Shown: one piece after another, positions 16,986-24,093 of the stretch
Numbering within the stretch: position 1 is the stretch's first letter
Layout of the letters: every line of letters starts with the position of its first letter
NCBI GenBank assembly: GCA_963753905.1
Contig: CAVWDZ010000001.1
Coordinates: 2,914,001 to 2,978,000, forward strand
Direction of reading: 5' to 3'
DNA: 64,000 nucleotides
Origin: Bog-756 sp963753905
Lineage (GTDB): Bacteria; Actinomycetota; Acidimicrobiia; Acidimicrobiales; RAAP-2
Notes under the pieces: model-generated
What the model saw: only the letters and a program-made list of their open reading frames with translations
Told to the model about the DNA's origin: nothing
Databases searched by the model: none
Position numbers and translations under genes: made by a program

Positions 16986-18608
16986 ATGGCCAAGCTGATT
17001 ACGTTCGACGAGGAGGCCCGCCGGGCCCTCGAGAGCGGCATGAACAAGCTCGCCGACGCCGTGCGCGTCACCCTCGGCCCGAAGGGCCGCAACGTCGTCC
17101 TGGACAAGAAGTGGGGTGCTCCCACCATCACCAACGACGGCGTCTCGATCGCCAAGGACATCGACCTCGAGGACCCCTTCGAGAAGATCGGCGCTGAACT
17201 GGTCAAGGAGGTCGCAAAGAAGACCGACGACGTTGCCGGCGACGGCACCACCACCGCCACCGTGCTCGCCTGGGCCATGGTCCACGAGGGTCTTCGGAAC
17301 GTCGCCGCCGGAGCCAATCCGATGTCGCTCAAGAAGGGCATCGAGGCCGGAGTCGAGGCGGCCGTGGCGTCGCTGCGGGGCATCGCCCGCGACACCGACT
17401 CCAAGGGCCAGATCGCCCAGGTCGCATCGATCTCGGCTGCGGACAACGAGATCGGCGAAATGATCTCCGAGGCCATCGACAAGGTCGGCAAGGACGGGGT
17501 CATCACCGTCGAGGAGTCCCAGACCTTCGGGATGGACATGGATCTGGTCGAAGGCATGCGCTTCGACAAGGGCTACATCTCCCCCTACTTCGTGACCGAT
17601 CCCGAACGCATGGAGGCCGTCCTCGAGGATGCCTACGTGCTGCTGGTCGGTTCCAAGATCACCGCCGTACGCGACCTGCTGCCGGTGCTCGAGAAGATCA
17701 TGCAGTCGGGCAAGCCACTGGTGATCATCGCGGAGGACATCGAGGGCGAGGCCCTCGCCACCCTGGTGGTCAACAAGATCCGGGGGACGTTCCGCAGTGC
17801 CTCGGTCAAGGCCCCCGGGTTCGGCGAGCGGCGCAAGGCCATGCTCCAGGACATCGCCATCCTCACCGGTGGACAGGTCGTCACCGAGGAGGTCGGCCTC
17901 AAGCTCGAGAACGTCGGCCTCGAGCTCCTCGGCACCGCCCGCAAGGTCGTCGTGACCAAGGACGAGACGACCATCGTCGAGGGAGGCGGCTCGGAGGACG
18001 AGATCAAGGGCCGGATCAACCAGATCAAGGCTGAGATCGAGAACACCGACTCCGACTACGACCGGGAGAAGCTCCAGGAGCGCCTGGCCAAGCTGTCCGG
18101 CGGGGTCGCCGTGATCAAGGTCGGGGCCGCCACCGAAGTGGAGCTCAAGGAGAAGAAGCACCGCATCGAGGACGCCGTCTCGACCACCAAGGCCGCCATC
18201 GAGGAGGGCGTGGTCCCCGGCGGTGGGGTGGCCCTGCTCCGGGCGCAGTCCGCGATCCTGGACGCCGCCGAGAAGCTCGACGACGACGAGGCCACCGGTG
18301 CGCGCATCGTGGCCCGGGCCGTCGAGGAGCCCCTCAAGCAGATCGCGGTCAACGCTGGTCTCGAGGGTGGCGTGATCGTCGACAAGGTGCGCAACCTCAA
18401 GAAGCCGTCAGAAGGGCTCAACGCGCTCACCGGCGAGTACGAAGACCTCTTCCAGGCCGGGGTCATCGACGCGGTCAAGGTCACCCGCTCGGCCCTGCAG
18501 AACGCCGCGTCCATCGCCGCTCTGTTCCTGACCACCGAAGCGGTCATCGTCGACAAGCCCGAGGAGTCTGCTGCCGCCATGCCCGGCGGGGGTATGGACG
18601 ACTTCTAG
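16986..18608 (+). CDS. groL: Chaperonin GroEL (60 kDa)
   Basis: 540 residues, the usual length. It starts MAKLITFDEEARRALE at ATG 16986 behind GGAGG, and contains AGDGTTTATVLA (ATP-binding region), GGQVVTEEVGLKLE and EEGVVPGGGVALLRA. It ends GGGMDDF, the Gly-Met tail of folding-competent GroEL rather than a His-rich tail. It would refold proteins in the cytoplasm together with GroES. No groES is adjacent, so this is a stand-alone groEL; many actinobacteria have a second copy linked to groES. Regulation by HrcA is indicated by the CIRCE element. A 400-residue open frame on the opposite strand is a codon-bias shadow. Confidence 0.98.
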   Translation: MAKLITFDEEARRALESGMNKLADAVRVTLGPKGRNVVLDKKWGAPTITNDGVSIAKDIDLEDPFEKIGAELVKEVAKKTDDVAGDGTTTATVLAWAMVHEGLRNVAAGANPMSLKKGIEAGVEAAVASLRGIARDTDSKGQIAQVASISAADNEIGEMISEAIDKVGKDGVITVEESQTFGMDMDLVEGMRFDKGYISPYFVTDPERMEAVLEDAYVLLVGSKITAVRDLLPVLEKIMQSGKPLVIIAEDIEGEALATLVVNKIRGTFRSASVKAPGFGERRKAMLQDIAILTGGQVVTEEVGLKLENVGLELLGTARKVVVTKDETTIVEGGGSEDEIKGRINQIKAEIENTDSDYDREKLQERLAKLSGGVAVIKVGAATEVELKEKKHRIEDAVSTTKAAIEEGVVPGGGVALLRAQSAILDAAEKLDDDEATGARIVARAVEEPLKQIAVNAGLEGGVIVDKVRNLKKPSEGLNALTGEYEDLFQAGVIDAVKVTRSALQNAASIAALFLTTEAVIVDKPEESAAAMPGGGMDDF

Positions 18609-18616
18609 GGCACATA

Positions 18617-18645
18617 TGCGCCCGGACGATCATTGTCCGGGCGCA
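18617..18645 (+). terminator. Hairpin after groL
   Basis: Perfect stem TGCGCCCGGAC / GTCCGGGCGCA with a 7-nt loop, starting 9 bp after the groL stop. There is no clear T-run, as is frequent for actinobacterial terminators. Confidence 0.7.
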
Positions 18646-18703
18646 CGGGTCACCGGCCCACCCGCTCTGCTGCCGGTCGGGTCGTCCGGCCACCACCACT
18701 CAC

Positions 18704-18732
18704 GACGGGCGCCCCCGAGTGGGGCGCCCGTC
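18704..18732 (+). terminator. Second hairpin between groL and hemQ
   Basis: Perfect 12-bp stem GACGGGCGCCCC / GGGGCGCCCGTC with loop CGAGT. It ends 11 nt before the hemQ -10 box, so it may isolate hemQ from groL transcription. Confidence 0.65.
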
Positions 18733-18743
18733 GCTCTCTTCCC

Positions 18744-18749
18744 TACACT
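18744..18749 (+). promoter_or_regulatory. -10 box of leaderless hemQ transcript
   Basis: TACACT ends 7 nt before the hemQ GTG start. Confidence 0.6.
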
Positions 18750-18756
18750 GGTCGGC

Positions 18757-19473
18757 GTGCTCGAGCCCGCGGTGCCCTCGGTCGGATTGGGAGTGCTCCA
18801 TCTCTTCTGCAAGATCCCCGGCTCGGCCAGCCCCGACGGTCGGTCCCGCCACGACCTCGGGGCGGTGGTCCGGGCGGTCAAGGACGCCGAGGCCGACGGG
18901 GTCCAGGTGGTCACCGTGGCCATGCTCGGCCACAAGGCGGATCTCGGTGTCATGGCGCTCAGCGCCGATCTCTGGCGCCTTCGCCGCCTCCAGTCCGACC
19001 TGCAGGCGGCCGGCCTGGAGGTCGCCGGGTCCTATGTCTCGTTGACCGAGGTGTCGGAGTACGCGGCCGGGATCCCGGACGAGATGAAGCAGACCCGGCT
19101 GTACCCCACCCTGCCGCCCGACGGCATGACCGCCTTCTGCTTCTACCCGATGTCCAAACGGCGTGGGGACGCCGCCGGCTCCAATTGGTTCTCCATGCCG
19201 TTCGAGGAGCGCAAGGAGCTCATGTACGGCCACGGAGCGGTGGGCCGGACGTTCTCCGGGCGCATCGTGCAGGTCATCACCGGTTCGACCGGTATCGACG
19301 ACTGGGAGTGGGGGGTCACCCTCTTCGGTGTCCATCCCGACGACTTGAAGGAGTGCGTCTACACGATGCGCTTCGACGAGGGATCGGCCCGCTTCGCCGA
19401 GTTCGGTCCGTTCCTGACCGGGATGGTCGCACCGGTGGAGGACGTCCTGGCACAGATCGCACCCGGCGGGTGA
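18757..19473 (+). CDS. hemQ: Coproheme decarboxylase HemQ (chlorite-dismutase family)
   Basis: 238 residues. It would oxidatively decarboxylate coproheme III to heme b, the last step of the coproporphyrin-dependent heme pathway. FCFYPMSKRRG carries the conserved catalytic Tyr and the following Lys/Arg residues, MYGHGAVGR the proximal heme His, and VITGSTGIDDWEWGVTLF the family core. The start is placed at GTG 18757 because TACACT ends 7 nt upstream and the upstream extension (through the groL hairpins) has no family likeness. The stop overlaps the larE start as GTGA. Operon: hemQ-larE-NIL protein. Confidence 0.92.
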   Translation: MLEPAVPSVGLGVLHLFCKIPGSASPDGRSRHDLGAVVRAVKDAEADGVQVVTVAMLGHKADLGVMALSADLWRLRRLQSDLQAAGLEVAGSYVSLTEVSEYAAGIPDEMKQTRLYPTLPPDGMTAFCFYPMSKRRGDAAGSNWFSMPFEERKELMYGHGAVGRTFSGRIVQVITGSTGIDDWEWGVTLFGVHPDDLKECVYTMRFDEGSARFAEFGPFLTGMVAPVEDVLAQIAPGG

Positions 19474-20357
19474 GCACCACGCCGACCTGCGTGACCGCCG
19501 CGAGGCCGGCCGGCCCCAGGCCGGCCGTCGGGACCGCCGATCTCGGGGTCCTGCGCGCCGAGCTGCGCCGTCTCGGACCGGTGGTGGTGGCCTTCAGCGG
19601 CGGCGCCGACTCGGCCTTCCTGGCATGGATGGCCACCGACGAGCTCGGAGCCGACCGCGTCCTCTGCGTGACCGCCGTGTCGCCGTCCCTCGCGCCCGAG
19701 GAGCTGGCCGATTGCCGGGCCCTGGCGACCGAGTGGGGGCTCGCCCACCGCGAGGTTGCGACCGGCGAGCTGGCCGACCCGTCGTATGCGGCCAACGACG
19801 GCAGCCGCTGCGCCCACTGCAAGTCGGCGCTCATGGAAGCGCTCGACCCGCTGGCCGGAGCGGCCGGCGGGGAGGCGACAGTGGTGCTCGGGGTGAACCT
19901 CGACGACCTGGGGGACCATCGTCCCGGCCAGGCGGCCGCCGCCGAACGGGGTGCGGTCTTCCCACTGGTCCGGGCCGGGTTCGCCAAGGCCGACGTCCGC
20001 TCGTGGTCCCGACGTCTCGGCCTGCGGACCTGGGACAAGCCTGCCGCGGCCTGCCTCGCCTCCCGCGTGCCGTACGGTACTCGGGTGACCCTCACCACAC
20101 TCGACGCCGTCGCCCGCGCCGAGTCCGCCCTGCGTGCGCTCGGCTTCCATGAGCTCCGCGTCCGCCATTACGGCGACACCGCCCGCGTCGAGCTGCCGGC
20201 GGAGGATCTGGCCGACGCGGTGGCCCGCCGGGTCGAGGTCGCCGCGGCCGTGCACGGCGCCGGCTACCGGTACGTGACCCTCGATCTGGACGGGTTCCGC
20301 TCGGGCAATCTCAACGACGCCCTGGGTGACGGTGCGGCGACCGGGGAGGCCCAGTGA
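19470..20357 (+). CDS. larE: ATP-dependent sulfur transferase LarE (nickel-pincer cofactor)
   Basis: 295 residues. The PP-loop SGGADSAF (residues 43-50) marks the N-type ATP pyrophosphatase fold; GSRCAHCKSAL and AAACLASRVPYG give the conserved cysteines, the latter being the usual site of the sacrificial Cys. LarE converts pyridinium biscarboxylate mononucleotide to its thiocarboxylate in nickel-pincer nucleotide synthesis. Partners larC and larB are at 27198-29455 in the same window. It starts at GTG 19470 inside the hemQ stop and ends in a GTGA overlap with the next gene. ExsB-like or other PP-loop enzymes are alternatives, made unlikely by the larB/larC neighbours. Confidence 0.88.
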   Translation: MSTTPTCVTAARPAGPRPAVGTADLGVLRAELRRLGPVVVAFSGGADSAFLAWMATDELGADRVLCVTAVSPSLAPEELADCRALATEWGLAHREVATGELADPSYAANDGSRCAHCKSALMEALDPLAGAAGGEATVVLGVNLDDLGDHRPGQAAAAERGAVFPLVRAGFAKADVRSWSRRLGLRTWDKPAAACLASRVPYGTRVTLTTLDAVARAESALRALGFHELRVRHYGDTARVELPAEDLADAVARRVEVAAAVHGAGYRYVTLDLDGFRSGNLNDALGDGAATGEAQ

Positions 20358-20593
20358 TCGGGGTACGGGTCAAGCTGACCTTCCCCGAGGAGCTGGTGCG
20401 TGAGCCGATCATCGCCCGCATGGTCACCGAACTGCACATCGTGCCCAACATCCGCCGGGCCGACGTCGGCGAGCACTCCGGCTGGATCATCTGCGAGCTC
20501 GACGGCGACGGGGTCGACCTCGACCAGGCCCTCGAGTGGCTGAGGGGCGAGGGGGTGCAGGTCGACCTGCTCGGGGACGTCGTCGAGAGCTAG
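20354..20593 (+). CDS. NIL-domain protein
   Basis: 79 residues covering one NIL domain (LTFPEELVREPIIARMVTEL, then NIRRADVGEHSGWIICEL). NIL is an ACT-like small-molecule-binding fold found at the end of methionine importer ATPases and in small stand-alone proteins. The GTG start overlaps the larE stop (GTGA). In this place a role in sulfur or amino-acid sensing linked to LarE is possible, but that is inference. Confidence 0.8.
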   Translation: MIGVRVKLTFPEELVREPIIARMVTELHIVPNIRRADVGEHSGWIICELDGDGVDLDQALEWLRGEGVQVDLLGDVVES

Positions 20594-20672
20594 AGGCAGG
20601 GGCGGTCGGGCGGAGCCGCCACGGGGCGTGGGCACCCACGTCGACCGGCAGCCGCGTGGCGAGGGCACCCGT

Positions 20673-20718
20673 AGCTCAGTGCCCCAGCTCAGCGCCGCAG
20701 CTCAGTGCCCCAGCTCAG
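20673..20718. repeat. 20-bp direct repeat, two copies
   Basis: AGCTCAGTGC-CCCAGCTCAG occurs at 20673-20692 and exactly again at 20699-20718, 26 bp apart, with similar CAGC(T/G)C sequence between. The second copy covers the stop of the small four-cysteine gene. Confidence 0.8.
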
Positions 20719-20906
20719 GCGGTCGGGTCCTCCGGCTTCCGGATGGTCCAGCCGGCCCCGGTGACCTTGCGGGGCTCGTAGAAGAGGCAACCGTCCGGGC
20801 AGGCGAACGGGAGCTGCTCGTTTGCGCCCATGCGGCACTTCTCGAGCTTCTCCTCGTGGGTCGTCGTCTGCATGATGTAGTGGCGACAGTCGCTCAGAAC
20901 GGCCAT
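20715..20906 (-). CDS. Small four-cysteine protein, unknown function
   Basis: 63 residues from ATG 20906, with GGGGA directly upstream. It has four cysteines at 7, 24, 36 and 40, the last pair as CPDGC, and no hydrophobic segment. The spacing suits a small zinc-ribbon or other metal-binding fold (inference). The third codon positions are strongly G/C-biased, unlike the two alternative frames here. It is divergent from the NUDIX gene with 57 bp between, and converges with the NIL gene. I do not recognise a named family. Confidence 0.65.
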   Translation of the reverse strand: MAVLSDCRHYIMQTTTHEEKLEKCRMGANEQLPFACPDGCLFYEPRKVTGAGWTIRKPEDPTA

Positions 20907-20950
20907 TCCCCATTCTGCCCGACGATGGACGATTCGCGGGGTCAGTGCGG

Positions 20951-20956
20951 TAGCGT
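20951..20956 (+). promoter_or_regulatory. -10 box of leaderless NUDIX transcript
   Basis: TAGCGT ends 7 nt before GTG 20964. Confidence 0.55.
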
Positions 20957-20963
20957 CGGCCCC

Positions 20964-21659
20964 GTGGATGCCCTCCCCTCCGAAAAGCAGCTCCTCCGGT
21001 GGAGCGAGGCGCTGGCAGGCATCGCCCGCACCGGTCTCGGGTTCACCGAGTCCCTCTACGAGCAGGAGCGCTTCGAGGAGATCCTCCACGTGGCCGCCGA
21101 CATCCGCATGGCGGTGGACGGCAGCGACGGCGTCGAGGACGTGGACGGCATCGTCGAGGAGTGGCTCGGCACGGTGGGCAAGGGCGTCCCCGGCTATGTG
21201 ACCCCCAAGGTCGCAGTCGGCGCCGCGGTCGGGAACGACCAGGGCGAGATGCTGCTCGTCAAGCGGGCCGACTCCGGGGTGTGGCTCTACCCGACCGGTT
21301 GGGCCGACGTGGGCTACTCGGCTGCCGAGGTGGTGGTCAAGGAGGTCCAGGAGGAGACCGGCATCGACGTCGAGGTGGTCCGCCTCATCGCCGTCCTCGA
21401 CGGGCTGCGGGTTGGGATCAGCCGGATCCCGCTCTACTCGCTGGTCTTCCAGTGCCGACCGGTGGGCGGCGAGCTGCGCGCCCACCCGCTCGAGTGTTCG
21501 GATGTGGGCTGGTTCACCCTCGACGATCTGCCCTACCCGCTGGCCGGGGCGGAACGGTGGGGTGCCCACGTGTTCTCTGCACTGCGGGGGGACCCGATCG
21601 AGGTGCTCTACGACCCGGTGCGCTCGCCCATCTGGCGCGGGAACCCGGGGAAGGGCTGA
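20964..21659 (+). CDS. NUDIX hydrolase with N-terminal NUDIX_N-type domain
   Basis: 231 residues. Residues 1-65 form a helical N-terminal domain as in the ADP-ribose pyrophosphatase-like group (RWSEALAGIARTGLGFT). The Nudix box is GYSAAEVVVKEVQEETGIDV, with Lys in place of the usual Arg of the REVxEExG core; the metal-binding Glu residues are kept. It hydrolyses a nucleoside diphosphate linked to another moiety, perhaps a sugar nucleotide. The start at GTG 20964 is set by the TAGCGT box 7 nt upstream. Confidence 0.85.
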   Translation: MDALPSEKQLLRWSEALAGIARTGLGFTESLYEQERFEEILHVAADIRMAVDGSDGVEDVDGIVEEWLGTVGKGVPGYVTPKVAVGAAVGNDQGEMLLVKRADSGVWLYPTGWADVGYSAAEVVVKEVQEETGIDVEVVRLIAVLDGLRVGISRIPLYSLVFQCRPVGGELRAHPLECSDVGWFTLDDLPYPLAGAERWGAHVFSALRGDPIEVLYDPVRSPIWRGNPGKG

Positions 21660-21687
21660 GCTGTCCGGTCCTGCCGGTCACCCGACC

Positions 21688-22182
21688 GTGCCCGTGAACC
21701 GCCCCCTCGACTCGCCCGTTGACGCGTCCGGTCCGGGCGGGGTGGTCGTCGACGAGGTCCGTGCGGTCACGCCGGACCTGGTCGAGGCATTCGTGCGACT
21801 GATCCCGCAGCTCTCGTCGTCTTCTCCGCCAACCAGCCACGACGAGCTGCAGGAGATCGTCTCCTCCGAGGCGAGCATCCTCCTCGTCGCCCGCGACAGC
21901 GGCGGCCGGATCGTGGGGACCCTGACCCTCGCCGTCTTCCGGATCCCGACCGGCTTCCGGGCCTGGATCGAGGACGTCGTCGTCGACGACACGGTCCGGG
22001 GGGCGGGTGCGGGCGAGGCGTTGGTCCGGGCGGCCCTCGACCGGGCGGCAGCTGTGGGCGCCAAGACCGTCGACCTCACCTCGCGTCCGAGCCGCGAGGC
22101 GGCCAACCGTCTCTACGTGCGCCTGGGCTTCGAGGCGCGCAGCACCAACGTGTACCGGCACGACCTCGGAAAGCGGGACTGA
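21688..22182 (+). CDS. GNAT family N-acetyltransferase
   Basis: 164 residues from GTG 21688 (GTG 21694 also possible). The GNAT core is clear: WIEDVVVDDTVRGAGAGEAL is the acetyl-CoA-binding motif A (R-x-x-G-x-G), and SREAANRLYVRLGFE the C-terminal motif. It transfers an acetyl group from acetyl-CoA to an unknown amine. It follows the NUDIX gene by 28 bp and may share its transcript. Confidence 0.85.
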   Translation: MPVNRPLDSPVDASGPGGVVVDEVRAVTPDLVEAFVRLIPQLSSSSPPTSHDELQEIVSSEASILLVARDSGGRIVGTLTLAVFRIPTGFRAWIEDVVVDDTVRGAGAGEALVRAALDRAAAVGAKTVDLTSRPSREAANRLYVRLGFEARSTNVYRHDLGKRD

Positions 22183-22296
22183 ACCCGGGGAGGGGTGGGA
22201 CCGGTCACAGGCGACCGAGCCGGATCGGCGGCGCCGAAGGCGAACACACCTCCGTCCGAGCTCGCCTGCCACGTCGATCCCGCCGCCGCCCGCGGG

Positions 22297-22716
22297 TCAG
22301 TCCGGCAGGATTCCCGTCGCGGAGGTGGCGGTGAAGGTGGCGAGAAGCCGCTGGTCGTCGACCATCGCCCGGCGGTAGGCCGCCCAGTCCTCGTGCTCAC
22401 CGTTCCCCCGCCGGTAGTACTCGACGAGCCGGTCGGCGACCGGACCGTCGGGCGTGGTCGCCACGTCGGTCAACTCGGCCGTCCCGTCCAGGCTGACCCA
22501 GGTGTAGATGTTGTCCCCGAACACGAACAGCGTCGCCCTCGGGTCCCGCCGCAGGTTCCTCGTCTTGGCCCTGGAGTCGGTCAACGAGATCGTGAACCGG
22601 TCCCCGTCCGGGACGAACAGGATGACCGACTGCTGTGGCCGGCCGTCCGCCCGGAGCGTGGTCAGGATGCCGTTGCTGCGGCCATCGGCGAAGGCGAGAG
22701 CACGTGCCAGATCCAT
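22297..22716 (-). CDS. PPOX-class F420/FMN-dependent oxidoreductase
   Basis: 139 residues, the split-barrel flavin/deazaflavin-binding fold of the pyridoxamine-5'-phosphate-oxidase-like family: GILTTLRADGRPQQSVILF near the N-terminus, RAKTRNLRRDPRATLFVF in the middle and a WVSLDGTAEL strand. The RxxK...NL region is typical of actinobacterial F420-dependent members. It reduces an unknown small substrate or protects against oxidation. ATG 22716 has TAGGCT 8 nt upstream. It is divergent from the PaiB-like gene, 54 bp apart. Confidence 0.82.
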   Translation of the reverse strand: MDLARALAFADGRSNGILTTLRADGRPQQSVILFVPDGDRFTISLTDSRAKTRNLRRDPRATLFVFGDNIYTWVSLDGTAELTDVATTPDGPVADRLVEYYRRGNGEHEDWAAYRRAMVDDQRLLATFTATSATGILPD

Positions 22717-22724
22717 CGCGAACC

Positions 22725-22730
22725 AGCCTA
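22725..22730 (-). promoter_or_regulatory. -10 box of PPOX gene
   Basis: TAGGCT (minus strand) ends 8 nt before ATG 22716, giving a leader of two bases or none. Confidence 0.5.
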
Positions 22731-22770
22731 ACCGGGGGGACCCGGTGAGGTGCCGTGGGAGAATGACGCG

Positions 22771-23418
22771 GTGTACCGGGTGACCGCATTCGAGATCGCC
22801 GATCCCGACGAGGCCTTCTCGTTGGTCGAGGCGCGGGTGGCCGGCACGCTGGTGGTGTCGTCCGGCGACGGGATGGAGGCGTCCTTGCTGCCGTGGCGGC
22901 TGATCCGGGGGCCACTGGGCGAGGCCAGGCTCAACGGGCACGTCGCCCGGGGCAACCCCCTGGTGGCCCTGCTCGAGCGACCGACGGCGGGCGTCGTGCT
23001 GTTCGACATGGTCGACGGCTACGTGAGCCCGTCCTGGTACCCCTCCAAGAGTGGGCACGGTCGGGTGGTGCCGACCTGGAACTACCTGAGCGTCCATCTG
23101 CACGGCACCGTCCGGGCGGTGGACGACACCCGGTGGCTGCTCGAGAACGTCACCGCGCTCACCGATGCCAACGAGGCCCGGCTGGCGTCGCCGTGGTCGG
23201 TGACGGACGCTCCCGCCGACTACGTCGACGGGATGCTCGGCCGGATCGTGGGGGTCGAATGCTTGATCACCCGGATCGAGGCGAAGGCAAAGCTCAACCA
23301 GAACCGGCCGCCTGCGGACGTGGAGGGTGTCATCCGCGGGCTCGGCGACGCACCGGGCGGAGCGGCGCTCCGGGACGCGATGCACGCTGCCCGCTCCCGC
23401 GACGTCAGCCGATCTTGA
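22771..23418 (+). CDS. PaiB-like FMN-binding protein
   Basis: 215 residues of the FMN-binding split-barrel group that includes PaiB: FEIADPDEAFSLVEARVAGTLVVS at the start (given here in part: IADPDEAFSLVE), VSPSWYPSKSGHGRVVPTWN in the centre, and KAKLNQNRPP near the end, which corresponds to the family's K(L/M)SQNR motif. PaiB regulates sporulation and protease genes in Bacillus, but most relatives are uncharacterised. GTG 22771 fits the family N-terminus better than GTG 22750. It converges with the FKBP gene, overlapping it by 14 bp at the 3' ends. Confidence 0.82.
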   Translation: MYRVTAFEIADPDEAFSLVEARVAGTLVVSSGDGMEASLLPWRLIRGPLGEARLNGHVARGNPLVALLERPTAGVVLFDMVDGYVSPSWYPSKSGHGRVVPTWNYLSVHLHGTVRAVDDTRWLLENVTALTDANEARLASPWSVTDAPADYVDGMLGRIVGVECLITRIEAKAKLNQNRPPADVEGVIRGLGDAPGGAALRDAMHAARSRDVSRS

Positions 23419-23941
23419 CCAGGTCCACGATGAAGATGAGCGTGTCGTCGACCGCGATGCCCGATCCCGCCGGAGGGCTCGACCCATAGGCGAGGTTCGG
23501 CGGGATGATCAGCTCGCGCCGACCGCCGACCTTCATCCCGACCACTCCCTGGTCCCAACCCGGGATCACCTGACCCTCCCCGAGGGTGAACTGGAAGGGC
23601 TGGCCCCGGTCCCAGGATGCGTCGAACTGCTTTCCGCTCGAGTAGGCCACCCCGACGTACTGCACCGTCACGCTGTCCCCCGCCTTTGCAGCCGGACCGG
23701 TGCCCACGATCAGATCCTCGACCGAGAGTTGGGTCGGAGGGGCGCCCGGCGGGACCGTCACCGTCGGCTTCACGCCGAAGGTGCCCGCCGGCGAGGGGTC
23801 GGTGATCGTCGCGGGCGCCGTGGTGGTGGAGGTCGGCGGGCTCGAGGTGGTCGTGGGGCTCGAGGACGAACCGCCGCAGCCGGCCAACCCGAGAGCGGAG
23901 ACTGCGAGGACCATGAGGGAGCAGGTGCGCAGACGGGTCAT
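23405..23941 (-). CDS. FKBP-type peptidyl-prolyl isomerase lipoprotein
   Basis: 178 residues. A signal peptide with lipobox LAGC places the mature Cys at about residue 22, followed by a Ser/Thr/Pro-rich linker of about 40 residues. The FKBP domain (about 75-178) shows VQYVGVAYSSGKQFDASW, FTLGEGQVIPGWDQGVVGMK, IIPPNLAYG and LIFIVDLV, with the active-site Tyr, Asp, Phe and Trp residues. It should help fold proteins outside the cytoplasmic membrane. AAGGA lies upstream of ATG 23941. Confidence 0.92.
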   Translation of the reverse strand: MTRLRTCSLMVLAVSALGLAGCGGSSSSPTTTSSPPTSTTTAPATITDPSPAGTFGVKPTVTVPPGAPPTQLSVEDLIVGTGPAAKAGDSVTVQYVGVAYSSGKQFDASWDRGQPFQFTLGEGQVIPGWDQGVVGMKVGGRRELIIPPNLAYGSSPPAGSGIAVDDTLIFIVDLVKIG

Positions 23942-24093
23942 GTGAGGGGATTCCTTTGGTTCTGGTTCGATCGGTCGTGGGACGCCGAGCCCACCTCGTC
24001 CGGCCACCCGGCTGGCCAGACGGTAGCCGCACCGGACACCTCCGGGCGCGCACCCGGCCACTTCCTGATACACCCCGCTGGGAGCATGTTCCC

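Noticed and set aside
16962..18161. About 400-codon frame opposite groL
   Set aside because: Caused by the G/C third-position bias of groL on the other strand; no motif or start signal.
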